The notes below the pieces were generated by a model. That model was given only the letters and a program-made list of their open reading frames with translations. It did not search any database and was not told where the DNA came from. Source: VXOI01 sp965232885 (GTDB lineage: Bacteria; Chloroflexota; Dehalococcoidia; Lucifugimonadales; UBA3495). Taken from it: 64,000 nucleotides of DNA. A program made the translations under genes and the position numbers. Below are positions 8,003-16,666 of this stretch, piece by piece (positions within the stretch are counted from its first letter, which is position 1; each line of letters begins with the position of its first letter). The DNA is taken from positions 806,001-870,000 of the forward strand of contig CBDDQX010000003.1 of the NCBI GenBank assembly GCA_965232885.1, in the 5' to 3' direction.

Positions 8003-8328
8003 GTGGAAAAATCCGGCTGGGGCGTCCTGTCTGGCTCTGAGCCAGCTATCGTGGGAGGCTTCCAGCAGTACGTCACCAAGTTCAATTTCACACCAAGAGT
8101 CCCGCCGCCAAATAATCCACCGTTGTAATACTAAACTAGAGCCAAGGTGAGATGTACATATCGCATACCACACTGTCGGTGGCTACCCCATTGGAGCTTA
8201 AAGGTGATATGAGGCGCTGTGGAGTCCCGTCGGTCGACCTCAAGACCCCAGAAATGCACATCCCACGTTGGTGTTGGTTTAGGATCCCGCTCGGCTATAT
8301 CAAAGGATGTCGAAAAGATGCAGGCTGA
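8003..8328 (+). pseudogene. Decayed coding fragments between Ubl and E2 of locus 1
   Basis: Two short frames look coding: 8003-8128 (reads EKSGWGVLSGSEPAIVGGFQ and QYVTKFNFTP) and, in another frame, 8152-8328 (MYISHTTLSVATPLELKGDM, then RRCGVPSVDLKTPEMHIPRW). They are contiguous and follow the Ubl stop directly. They look like one frameshifted gene of unknown family, cut at its end by the MITE at 8343. The product is not identified. Confidence 0.35.
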
Positions 8329-8339
8329 GTTGGAGGGTC

Positions 8340-8476
8340 TTAGAGGGTGTGTGACAAATTCCCTCTCCCTCTGGTAGAGGGTTAGGGTGAGGGCGTACCC
8401 TGTTTCTCACCAATAGCGGACGCTCCGGCAACCTGCTTTGTCATGCAGCCAAATGAATATGTCACACACCCTCTTA
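8340..8476. repeat. MITE-like element with 14-bp terminal inverted repeats and TTA duplication
   Basis: GAGGGTGTGTGACA (8343-8356) and its exact complement TGTCACACACCCTC (8460-8473) bound a 131-bp non-coding segment. TTA flanks both sides (8340-8342, 8474-8476). Inside is a second palindromic stretch of CCCTCTCCCTCTGGTAGAGG type. The ends and 3-bp duplication suggest mobilisation by an IS5-like transposase (inference). Confidence 0.65.
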
Positions 8477-8483
8477 GATATAA

Positions 8484-8803
8484 CGCAGAGGTTCGCCACA
8501 GAAATCAAGGAATGGTGGGCGAGTGCGACAACAAGGTGGAAACGGGCACGAGGAGGGGAGATTTGTTGAGGATAACGACCAGCGTGCACAAGGGAGTTAA
8601 CCTTGAGTACCCCCTCACTGGATTCACGTCAATCCGCCGGAAAGCGAGGGGCTGTCCTGCGGGGTACAAGCCTATCGGACTGATGAGTCCGAGAATGGGG
8701 GGCGATGAGCCGTCCTCCAAGCCAACTGTGGGACGGACTGCCCAAGAAGGGCATGAAGAACTACTTTGAGGGGCACATGCGGCGTTTCTGGAGCCACTTA
8801 TGA
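8484..8803 (+). pseudogene. Decayed E2-like (UBC-fold) gene of locus 1
   Basis: The last 32 codons (8705-8803) read MSRPPSQLWDGLPKKGM then KNYFEGHMRRFWSHL. This aligns closely with the end of the E2-like gene at 11533-11907 (SRPPGDLWDRLPTKHM, then DSYIKEHLRRIW). Upstream, another frame contains VETGTRRGD and LEYP, matching IETGTHKGK and PEYP of the same protein, so frameshifts separate them. The stop overlaps the E1 start (ATGA), the coupling expected of an E2-E1 operon. It is inactive as it stands. Confidence 0.65.
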
Positions 8804-10281
8804 ATCCCGAGGTGGCCATGACCCGGGAGGTGAGCGATACCGCCAGCGCCCACCTGCTCCAGCATTACACTGCGGGCGGTTACCAAGACGACTTTTGTTT
8901 CGCCCTCTGGCGGCCATCAACTGGGGGGCTCCGGAAGACTGCCTTGGTATACGAGATTCTCTTGCCTGGAGACGGCGAGCGGCACCTGCATGGCAACGCC
9001 AGCTTGCAGCCTGGATACTTTGCTCGGGCCATCAGGACGGCGATCAATGATCAAGTCGGACTAGCCTTTATGCATAGTCATCCTGGCACCGGCGGGCAGG
9101 GCATGAACCAGATCTACGTGGAGGCTGAGCGGGACATATTGGCTTACCCGGGAGTTGCAACAAGCCTTCCCCTGCTGGGGCTAGCCATTGGAAAAGACAG
9201 TTACTGGAGCGCCCGGTTTTGGGAAAAGAGCGAAGGGGAAATGTTGGGAACGCTCTGTGCGAAGGTCAGGGTCGTCGGCCCCGATTCTTACCAGTTCCAT
9301 TTTGATGACAAGTTAGTTCCTCCGCCCGAAAGAACGGAGGTATTGCGGCGGACCTATGACACGTGGGGGTCGCCCATTCAGAGCGACATTTCCCGTCTCA
9401 GGGTAGGGATTGTCGGTCTCGGCAGCGTCGGCAGCATCGTAGCCGAAGTGATGGCCCGGATTGGGATCGCGAACATTACGCTGATAGACCCCGACCGCGT
9501 GGAGGAGCACAATTTGGACAGGCTGCTGCACGCAACGGTGTCGGACATTGGCAGGCCAAAGGTAGAACTGGCTGAGAGGGAGATCCGGAGCCGGTCCACC
9601 AGCGAAGATGTTCAGATTGTTTCGTTGCCCCGATCGATTCACGACCGCTCCGCATATGAGGCTGCATTAGATTGCGATATCCTGTTTTCCTGTGTCGACC
9701 GCCCGGTGGCACGCGACGTGCTCAATCTCATCGCCTACGCTCACTTGATCCCGGTAATCGATGGGGGAGTGGAAGTTCAGACCATGAACGACTATCTCCA
9801 TTCCGCTCATTGGAGGGCGCATCTTGTCGGTCCGCATCGCCAGTGCATGAGGTGCAATGGCCAGTACAACACCAGCATGGTTGTCTCCGAGTTGGACGGT
9901 TCACTTGATGATCCTTCGTACATTACTACGCTGCCCCAACCAGAACAGGGAGGTAACCAGAACGTCTTTCCTTTCGGTCTCAGCCTAGCCGGTATGGAGG
10001 TGAACATTATGCTCCACTACCTGTTGGCGCTGGATTGGTGGCCCAAAATCCGTCAACAGGACTACCATTTCATTCTGGGAACTATTTTCCCCCTAGATGG
10101 AGAATGCCACCCTGGCTGTGAAATTGGGCGGCGCTTGGCATTGGGTGACTTGGCTGCACCACCATACCTGAAAGAAACCGACGGCCCCTGGGACACGCCG
10201 GATGCGGGCGTGAACCCTCCGGCAAGCTGGAAGGACTTTCTGGGTCGCCTTTTGGGCAAGCTTCCCTGGGCTCCCGGTTAG
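8800..10281 (+). CDS. JAB (JAMM) protease-ThiF/E1 fusion protein
   Basis: 493 residues. N-terminal JAB domain (about 1-165): Glu52 in VYEILLP and HSHPG (His92, His94). The S-x-x-D half of the JAMM motif is not where expected: the segment reads GMNQIYVEAERD, so the metal-binding Asp may be lost. The C-terminal E1/ThiF domain (about 190-490) has GLGSVG at 206-211, NLDRLL, and a Cys pair CMRC. Such fusions adenylate a ubiquitin-like protein and trim it. ATG 8800 follows a GGAG site and overlaps the E2 remnant. Adenylation motifs look intact although the neighbours are decayed. Confidence 0.85.
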   Translation: MNPEVAMTREVSDTASAHLLQHYTAGGYQDDFCFALWRPSTGGLRKTALVYEILLPGDGERHLHGNASLQPGYFARAIRTAINDQVGLAFMHSHPGTGGQGMNQIYVEAERDILAYPGVATSLPLLGLAIGKDSYWSARFWEKSEGEMLGTLCAKVRVVGPDSYQFHFDDKLVPPPERTEVLRRTYDTWGSPIQSDISRLRVGIVGLGSVGSIVAEVMARIGIANITLIDPDRVEEHNLDRLLHATVSDIGRPKVELAEREIRSRSTSEDVQIVSLPRSIHDRSAYEAALDCDILFSCVDRPVARDVLNLIAYAHLIPVIDGGVEVQTMNDYLHSAHWRAHLVGPHRQCMRCNGQYNTSMVVSELDGSLDDPSYITTLPQPEQGGNQNVFPFGLSLAGMEVNIMLHYLLALDWWPKIRQQDYHFILGTIFPLDGECHPGCEIGRRLALGDLAAPPYLKETDGPWDTPDAGVNPPASWKDFLGRLLGKLPWAPG

Positions 10282-10358
10282 TGTAAGACTCTATCTGGTT
10301 GCCCTAGGAAGTCGCGAATCACCACTAGCGGAAGGTAGCCTCCGTTGGAAGGAATTAA

Positions 10359-11336
10359 ATGACTGAAAAAGATGCGGCCATCCAGGAACTAACAAGGAGG
10401 GTGGAATCGTTAGGTCGATTGAATGATGTCGGACCCGCGACTGCTTCCCAGCTGGTGATGCCCGCGCTGGATCAGGCAATGAAGTTCCTGGCCCCGGAAA
10501 TCGAAGGCCTCCATATGGTCCATGACGACGTTGAGGGCGCCACTTCTCGGGCCACCCATTACACTAGACTGGAGACGGTACTAAACATGCTGTCCCAGGA
10601 GATCTCGGGCAGTACCGCATCGCTGCGGCTGTACGATTCCTTACACTGCAACGATCCCGAGGAGGGCGATTATCTGGTTAACTACCTGAGTTCTGCGCCT
10701 GAGCGCCTGTGGCTGGCGGAAGGGAGCTCCGGAGGGCACGCCTATATCGCCTCTCTAATCATGGATGAACAGGAACGCGACTTGAGCAATGAGCTGGTGT
10801 TCTGGCGAACATACGGAGACGAAGGTTCCGGCTGTTCGCTGACGATGGTCGTGGAGACTAAGTTGCTTCGCAGGGTTTTCTACGGAGAGAGGCAGGTTAA
10901 ACCCACCAGAGATCTATTGTCGCAGGTCCTAGACGAGTTGCAGCCAGTGGCGGAACGCTACGAGTCTCTCAGAAGCGAGATATCACGAACAATTTGGCGA
11001 AGGCTGGAAGCCGTGAGGTTCCTTTACAAAAACTCAGCTTACGATTTCGAGAATGAATGGCGCGTCGTGCTTACGACGGACTCGCCTGGTTATGACCAAG
11101 CTAAGGTGAGATTCCAGCCGTGGGACGATGGGGGCGGCCTTTCCCGGGTTAAACACTTTTATGAGATGGACGAACTCGCCCTGAAGAGGACTATGACTAG
11201 TGGAAGCAAGCTAGTTCTCGGCCCCTGTGTGCCCGACCAATATAGCGTCGACCTTTACTTGAAGCACCTGCAACGCCAGGTAGGGCTCAACGATTTCAGA
11301 ATTGAGGCTTCCAAGATCCCCTATCGCGCCTCGTAA
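10359..11336 (+). CDS. DUF2971-family protein
   Basis: 325 residues with a GGAAGGA site before the ATG. The pattern HYTRLETVLNMLS...LRLYDSLHCNDPEEG, then YKNSAYDFENEWRVV, is that of DUF2971 (abortive-infection-associated, biochemical role unknown). There is a leading coiled-coil-like helix (residues 1-25). It lies 77 bases after the JAB-E1 gene in the same direction and may be part of the same operon. No membrane segment. Confidence 0.75.
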   Translation: MTEKDAAIQELTRRVESLGRLNDVGPATASQLVMPALDQAMKFLAPEIEGLHMVHDDVEGATSRATHYTRLETVLNMLSQEISGSTASLRLYDSLHCNDPEEGDYLVNYLSSAPERLWLAEGSSGGHAYIASLIMDEQERDLSNELVFWRTYGDEGSGCSLTMVVETKLLRRVFYGERQVKPTRDLLSQVLDELQPVAERYESLRSEISRTIWRRLEAVRFLYKNSAYDFENEWRVVLTTDSPGYDQAKVRFQPWDDGGGLSRVKHFYEMDELALKRTMTSGSKLVLGPCVPDQYSVDLYLKHLQRQVGLNDFRIEASKIPYRAS

Positions 11337-11532
11337 TACCGGGTGCTGCTCCCGCTGGCTCAACGGTCACCTTCTTACCCGTGACACTTGGGTCGGAAGA
11401 TGGTTGATAAGATGGGGCCGCCTCGTCAAGGGCATTTGGCCCGGCTTCACTAGCAGATTACCTCCACCGATATAAAGGGATCGGATGCCGTCAGCGCGAG
11501 TTACGCCCGTGCTAGGAAGAGCCACCTCGCGC

Positions 11533-11907
11533 CTAGACTGCGCTCCAGATACGCCTCAGGTGCTCCTTTATGTAAGAGTCCATATGCTTTGTGGGCAAGC
11601 GATCCCAAAGGTCGCCGGGGGGCCTGCTCATTGCAATCCAGGTATTTCCCTCGGGATCCACGTATTTCTCTATGGCACCGCCCTTACCGTCGGTTATGGG
11701 CGGTGTGACGTAGACCCAATGTGGGGGATATTCGGGGTAGACCTCCTTTTCGAATCCTACGCCTACCAAGACCTCTTTCCCCTTGTGGGTACCGGTTTCG
11801 ATGGTGTAGCGGAAGGATACAACCCGCCTTCGGGGGGTATCGAAGACTGTTGTGTTGTATCCCAGCGATTCAAGCTCTGCCTTGACCAATTCAGTGCTGT
11901 CGTCCAT
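11533..11907 (-). CDS. E2-like UBC-fold protein without a cysteine
   Basis: 124 residues from ATG 11907. The pattern YPEYPPHWVYVTPPI, YVDPEGNTW and SRPPGDLWDRLPTKHM is that of prokaryotic E2/UBC-fold families. The whole protein contains no Cys, so it cannot form a thioester; it may be a non-catalytic E2 variant or a partner subunit. It is homologous to the decayed gene at 8484-8803 and lies convergent to the DUF2971 gene. Possibly it replaces the broken copy, possibly it came with a different locus. Confidence 0.7.
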   Translation of the reverse strand: MDDSTELVKAELESLGYNTTVFDTPRRRVVSFRYTIETGTHKGKEVLVGVGFEKEVYPEYPPHWVYVTPPITDGKGGAIEKYVDPEGNTWIAMSRPPGDLWDRLPTKHMDSYIKEHLRRIWSAV

Positions 11908-12495
11908 TTGCTCGTTCCTTGAACTCGGATGTTTGATGCCACCGGGACGATGGGAGCATCGAGAAGATAACGCCACCATGAATCCTGGAGTTCGAAACCT
12001 CTCCTGCCGACGAAGTCAGCTATCACCCAGGCGGTCTGGTCTGTTGCCTAAAGCCATATGTTTACACTCCTTAACCCTAGTGGGCAAACATTTGGCAACA
12101 GGGTGCCGCCCCAACTCGTAAGCCCTCGATGGCAGAGCGGTCCTCCTGAAGCTTGCTGTAGGGTTCACCTGCACTCTGATCCTATCGTTCCCGTCTATTG
12201 TACACAGGGGACGGCCAAGCGTTACTGTACTACGAACTGTTGAATGGGTGCTGGTCCTGTAGTCCCCCGAGGAACGGAAGTCCGAGTCCGGTTTGGTGGA
12301 ACATTAAGGCTTGGTCTATCCTGAGCCGGGCCACTCATTTAGCTCAGGTGAGGCGCAGGAGGATGTCGTTCAAGGTATGTTCAACGTGGGTAACGAGTTG
12401 GGTGAGGCAATACGCCGGCCAAGTTAATTGTCGTTAAACACCCACGGCCCACGGTAGTACAGTAGGTCGACTCATGCGGTCGATCTGTCCAAGGA
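11908..12495. other. Gene-poor stretch, possible decayed coding DNA
   Basis: No intact gene. Two short stretches look coding: around 12005-12026 on the minus strand (IADFVGRRGFELQDSWWR) just upstream of the E2-like gene, and around 12341-12420 on the plus strand (AQEDVVQGMFNVGNELGEAI). Neither has a credible start. The IS1380 copy begins at 12501. Confidence 0.4.
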
Positions 12496-14185
12496 CTTAG
12501 CCCCAATCCACCGAAAAGATGAGCGTGGCGTCGTGGTGAAGCGATAAGAAGGTGCTCCCGGCTTCGGGGATAATGGTTTTTGAAACAGAAAGCCACCCTG
12601 AAACAAGGAGCACCCAACGGATGCTACCATGCAACGACCTCGACCGCATCCAAGTCGCTTTTGATGACCACCGCCTGGTGGCCAACGCCGGACTGCTGCT
12701 TCCGGTCACGTTGGCCCACCGCCTGGGACTGGGCGAGCTGGTGGACAAACATGTTGACCTGGGAGATGCGCCGGGTCGGGCGAATGCGGGAGACAAGCTG
12801 CTGACCCTGGTGGCGTCGGCATTGGCCGGTGGTGACTGCATCGACGACACCGACGTGCTGCGCGCTGGGGGAACCGATCGGGTGCTGGGCTGCGTGGTCA
12901 AGGCGCCATCTACGCTGGGTACCTTTCTGCGGGGTTTTCGGTGGGGCCATGTCCGCCAGTTGGACCGGGTGAGCCGAGAGCTGCTGGCTGGGGCCTGGGC
13001 CGTTGGGGACGGACCGGGCGATTATCCGTTGACCATCGACCTTGATTCCACCGTCTGCGAGACCTACGGACTGGCCAAGGAGGGTGCGCAGCGCCACAAC
13101 TATGCTGGCATGAGGGGCTATCACCCGTTGTTCGCCGTGGCCGCTGAAACCGGCGACGTGCTGATGGCACGGCTGCGCAAGGGCCGGGCCAACACGGCGC
13201 GGGGCGCCGCCCACTTCCTGCGCGAGACGGTGGGACGAGTGCGCTACGCCGGAGCCACCGGTCAACTCACCGTGCGGGCCGACAGCGGCTTCTACAACCA
13301 CGACATTGTCGCCGCCTGTCGCGATAAGAGTGTCCGCTACTCCATCACCGTCCGCCAGCACCAGAGCGTGCGCAACATCATCGAGGCCATACCCGAGGCA
13401 GACTGGACGCCCATCCCGTACTGGATGGAAGGTGCCGCCGATGTGGCGGAGACAACTTATGCCCCCTTCCAGAGTGAGCCTGATGCCGTGCCGGTGCGGC
13501 TCATCGTCCGCCGGGTGAAGCCCACGCCCGGCTCCCAACTGGCCCTCTTTACCACCTACAGCTATCACGCTTTCATCACCGACCGAGAGGGGCAAACCCT
13601 GTACCTCGAGGCCGACCATCGCCGCCACGCCGAGACCTGAAGTACGGCGTGGGGCCCAACCATCTCCCCTCGGGCCATTTCCCCGCCAACGGCGCTTGGC
13701 TGGCTGTCCAGGTCATTGCCCACAATTTGGCACGCTGGACAACGCGCATCGGTCTGGGCGAGCCGTTGGCAACCACCAAGACCCTGCGGAGACGCTTCTT
13801 CTCCCTGGCGGGACGGCTCACCCGCAAGGCACGCCGCCTCACTCTGCACCTTCCCCAGGGCTGGCCCTGGCAAACCCAGTTCAGCTCCGCCCTGGAGCGA
13901 CTGCGGGCCCTGCCACTACCCTCCTGACCGCCCAACGGTGTCTGACCCGTCCACTGGACTACCTAGCGGATCAGCGCCTGCGGTCCCCTCGTGTCTCCCA
14001 CTGCAATCTGTCCGCTGATCCTGCCCGTCGCCGACGCTGCCGCCGGTCAAAATCCTCTTCGCGTCGCTCACACACTCAGCATCCGTCCCAATCCGTCGGG
14101 ACCAACGCCCTGCCGGCCCTTCCCTTCACCTTTCATACCTCGTCTGACCTGCCCCACCGCATCCCTTCGGTGGATTCGGGCTTAG
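12496..14185 (+). mobile_element. IS1380-family insertion sequence, copy A, with 5-bp target duplication
   Basis: The element runs 12501-14180. Left end CCCCAATCCACCGAAAAGATG and right end (complement) CCCGAATCCACCGAAGGGATG form imperfect inverted repeats. CTTAG flanks both sides (12496-12500, 14181-14185). The left flank carries the palindromic GGTGCTCC...GGAGCACC leader that copy B also has. Transposase is broken, see below. Confidence 0.85.
12621..13927 (+). pseudogene. IS1380 transposase, inactivated by a 19-bp deletion (copy A)
   Basis: From ATG 12621 the protein follows copy B to GCCGAG at about 13634, then lacks 19 bases present in copy B before ACCTGAAGTACGG. The frame stops at 13638-13640 and the remaining 92 codons continue in another frame (13649-13927). 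The deletion removes IENAIRDLK, the segment that carries the catalytic Glu of the DDE triad. The first two Asp motifs (TIDLDSTV, VRADSGF) are intact. Confidence 0.85.
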
Positions 14186-14195
14186 TAAGAATAAA

Positions 14196-14233
14196 GGCAG
14201 GAGGCATTCCCTCAGCAAGCCTCCTGCCTTCTT
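14196..14233. terminator. Rho-independent terminator-like hairpin
   Basis: GGCAGGAGGC (14196-14205) and GCCTCCTGCC (14219-14228) form a perfect 10-bp stem with a 13-base loop, followed by TTCTTC and preceded by AATAAA. It works in either direction. It lies 11 bases outside the IS1380 copy, so it belonged to the pre-insertion locus. Confidence 0.65.
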
Positions 14234-14568
14234 CGACGTTCAGCATAGCTGTACCCACGCTGAACCAGCACCTAATTTAGATTGCGCGCCTTAACTGAAG
14301 GTGGCCGCCCCAGAACCAATTTCGAGTGGGAATTCCTGCCCCGAGATGCGCATTGAGACCATAAGGCACTGTACTCGGCTCGTGGCGGCTTTGGATGGAT
14401 CTGATGCGGACGCACGCCAGGCCCACATTGATTCTTCCGATCAAGCCGGTGAAATGTGCGAACGGGGCTAAAGGAAGATGAGCGAAAGGATGCCGGGTAT
14501 GGCGCAGACGGCAGTGACGACACCACCGATAACCACTGTCCGAGGCTGCGGCCCTAGTCCAAGGTCTA

Positions 14569-15789
14569 GTAGGCCATCAGTTTTGGACTGATGGATATAG
14601 AGACTTCAATTTTAGGCGAGCGTCTGCGGTGGTAAAGCGCCAGTCCACTCGTATCCTGTCCTGGTTGCGCCGGTCCTGCCACGCTGCCACTTCCCGCCTT
14701 AGAGTTGTTTGATCCGGAATGCGACGGTTCAGGCATTGGCGGGACAACACCCCGATTTCAATCTCGGCCATATCCAGCCAACTGCCGTGCTTGGGCGTGT
14801 AGTGAATTTCCAGCCGCTCCGCGATGCGCCGGGCCTCGGCAGGTTCAAAGGCCTCATACAATGAACTGGGGTGATGCGTGTTCAGATTGTCCATCACCAG
14901 TACGATACGGTCTTTGTCCGGGTAGTCCTCGTCCACCAGTTGCTTGACCACCTGCGCCCAATCGACTTTGGCACGCCGGTCCGTCACTGCCACCCGGCGC
15001 CACCCCTCCAGCGGTGCGAACAACATGAACAGGTTGCTCACTCCGTTGCGTTCGTATTCGTAATCGTAGGAGCCCACCGCCCCGGGCTGGGCCGGTCGCG
15101 GCTGGCGCGTCTCTTTCACCTGCTGCTTGCTGGTCTCATCCAGGCAGACCAGGACCTCGTTGTCCCCATACTGGCGCTGATAGACTTCCAGCACGTCCTC
15201 CATGGCGCAGACAAACTCGGCGCTGCCTTGCGGAGGGACGCACCAACACTCTTTCAGCCAAGGCTTAAGTTGGTTTTTTTTCAGAGTCTGGCGCACTGTT
15301 TCATGGCTGATGCTCTCCACTATCTCCCTTTCCACCAGTCCATCGGCCAGCAATTGCAGCGTCCAACTGGCCCGTCCCTCGGGCGGTTCCCCGCAGGCCA
15401 GGGCAATCAGATGGGCTTCCCCCGCACCGTCCAACCGCTTCCGCTGGCGGTTCAGTTGCTCCTTGCGCCCCAATGCCCGTTCCAAACCCTCCTCCACACA
15501 GCGGCGCCTTACCCGCTCCACCGTCGCACGGCCGACCTGGAGGGCCCGGGCAATCTCTGCATCCTTCATAGCCCCTCCCTCTTGCCCTTCGTCGCCCAAC
15601 AGCAGGATGCGGGCATGGGTCTGCTTGTACGCGGCACAACTCCCCTTGGAAACCATTGCTTTCAATTCCTCCCGCTCCTCCGCACTCAGCTTGACCCGGT
15701 ACTTCTTCTCCATCACCCACTCCCCTCATCTGCTTATTTTTCTCACTTGATTATACCTATTATCCATCAATACAACTCTGCTCGACTAC
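14569..15789 (-). mobile_element. IS630-family insertion sequence with TA target
   Basis: About 1.22 kb, bounded by TA on both sides (14567-14568, 15790-15791). The ends are imperfect inverted repeats: GTAGGCCATCAGTTTTGGAC at the left and GTAGTCGAGCAGAGTTGTAT (complement) at the right, both running into TGATGGAT. It inserted into a membrane protein gene whose parts can be rejoined exactly. Confidence 0.85.
14577..15716 (-). CDS. IS630-family transposase
   Basis: 379 residues, full length. N-terminal HTH region (AEIARALQVGRATVERVRRR, about 53-72). DDE residues: LVCLDETSKQ, VLVMDNLNTH, and SWLDMAEIEIG with the Glu. No frameshift or stop is seen, so this copy could be active. It catalyses cut-and-paste transposition into TA. 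Confidence 0.93.
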   Translation of the reverse strand: MMEKKYRVKLSAEEREELKAMVSKGSCAAYKQTHARILLLGDEGQEGGAMKDAEIARALQVGRATVERVRRRCVEEGLERALGRKEQLNRQRKRLDGAGEAHLIALACGEPPEGRASWTLQLLADGLVEREIVESISHETVRQTLKKNQLKPWLKECWCVPPQGSAEFVCAMEDVLEVYQRQYGDNEVLVCLDETSKQQVKETRQPRPAQPGAVGSYDYEYERNGVSNLFMLFAPLEGWRRVAVTDRRAKVDWAQVVKQLVDEDYPDKDRIVLVMDNLNTHHPSSLYEAFEPAEARRIAERLEIHYTPKHGSWLDMAEIEIGVLSRQCLNRRIPDQTTLRREVAAWQDRRNQDRIRVDWRFTTADARLKLKSLYPSVQN

Positions 15790-16666
15790 TAGTCCCCTCT
15801 TTTCTTTGATGATGATATCGCCGTGTTGCTTGGTATTACCGGCCACATATCGCTTAGCCGAAGGCGGAATCGCGATGGCAGACCGCACCCCGCACACCGT
15901 CTCATCATATATGTGTGCGAATCTCAGTTGGCTTATGTCTTTCTCAGTCTCCAGGGTCACGTCCATATAGCTCGACTTCCAATAGGTTCCCGTATCCCCG
16001 TTCCAAGGAGATACTTCAGTACGGGACGGGTCAATGAAAGGTAACCTGTACGCCAGGAAAGACAAGGTGGCCTCTATTGACCCGTCCGAATTTCTCTGGA
16101 CGACATGGCACCAGACACATGTATCGCTTAGACGCATAGTATTGGTTGTCACAAAGTGGGAAACTAGGACGATCATTGGAGGCATGGTGTAGAGGCTGAC
16201 CAGTGCGGTGACTATCTCCCCAGTCGAGGTCGCGATGGTTAGCGTCTCGACAATAGAGCGTATCGTGGGGATACCAACTGCAACGATTAAGAGGACCCAA
16301 AACAAACGTGGCCACAGCCACGTTTTTCCCTGATATTGCTTGAGTTGCCTATGAGCTCGCATCAATAGGAACGGGTGAAGAAAGGCGTACATGCGTGACA
16401 TCGGCGGCGAATTCCTCGCCCTCTCAATGAGCTTTCCCTTTTCCTCGTCAGTAGCGTCGTCCCTATGGATAACCTCCCTCCACGTAGTCCTTGCCATCCC
16501 CACTACCTGCTCCTTCATCTCCGTCCGTTCCACCTCGTGTAGTATCTGACTCTGGAGGTCAGACCTGCCCTAGCCCTGATCCCCAATAGTGTCGGGGTAG
16601 ATCAATGCCCGTCATCCCTCCGCTCACAGTGCTATGAGATGCGGTTTTAGCGGTCCAATCGATCAA

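Larger units (their letters stand above)
14468..16533 (-). pseudogene. Membrane protein gene split by an IS630 insertion
   Basis: 16533-15790 encodes about 245 residues with two membrane helices (LFWVLLIVAVGIPTI and a second at about 105-130) and a soluble C-terminal domain. The frame then enters the IS630 end. If the element (14569-15789) and one TA copy are removed, the frame continues without a gap at 14566 as LDLGLGPQPRTVVIGG, a third membrane helix (VVTAVCAIPGILSLIFL) and a TAG at 14468-14470. The protein family is not recognised. The insertion is therefore recent and clean. The split form replaces the last helix with IS-derived residues. Confidence 0.75.

Noticed and set aside
8675..8692. 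Hammerhead-ribozyme-like CTGATGAGTCC motif
   Set aside because: The loop TGATGA is inside a 6-bp hairpin, but no GAAA and no stem III partner follow. It lies in the decayed E2 gene, whose protein-level similarity explains the sequence.
8518..8740. Group II intron (GTGCG start and a GAGCCGT domain V-like stretch)
   Set aside because: The domain V stem cannot close with the AGC triad, no maturase is present, and the region aligns with the E2 gene.
12624..13628. 334-codon minus-strand ORF over the IS1380 transposase
   Set aside because: Shadow of the transposase reading frame; the same shadow appears opposite copy B.
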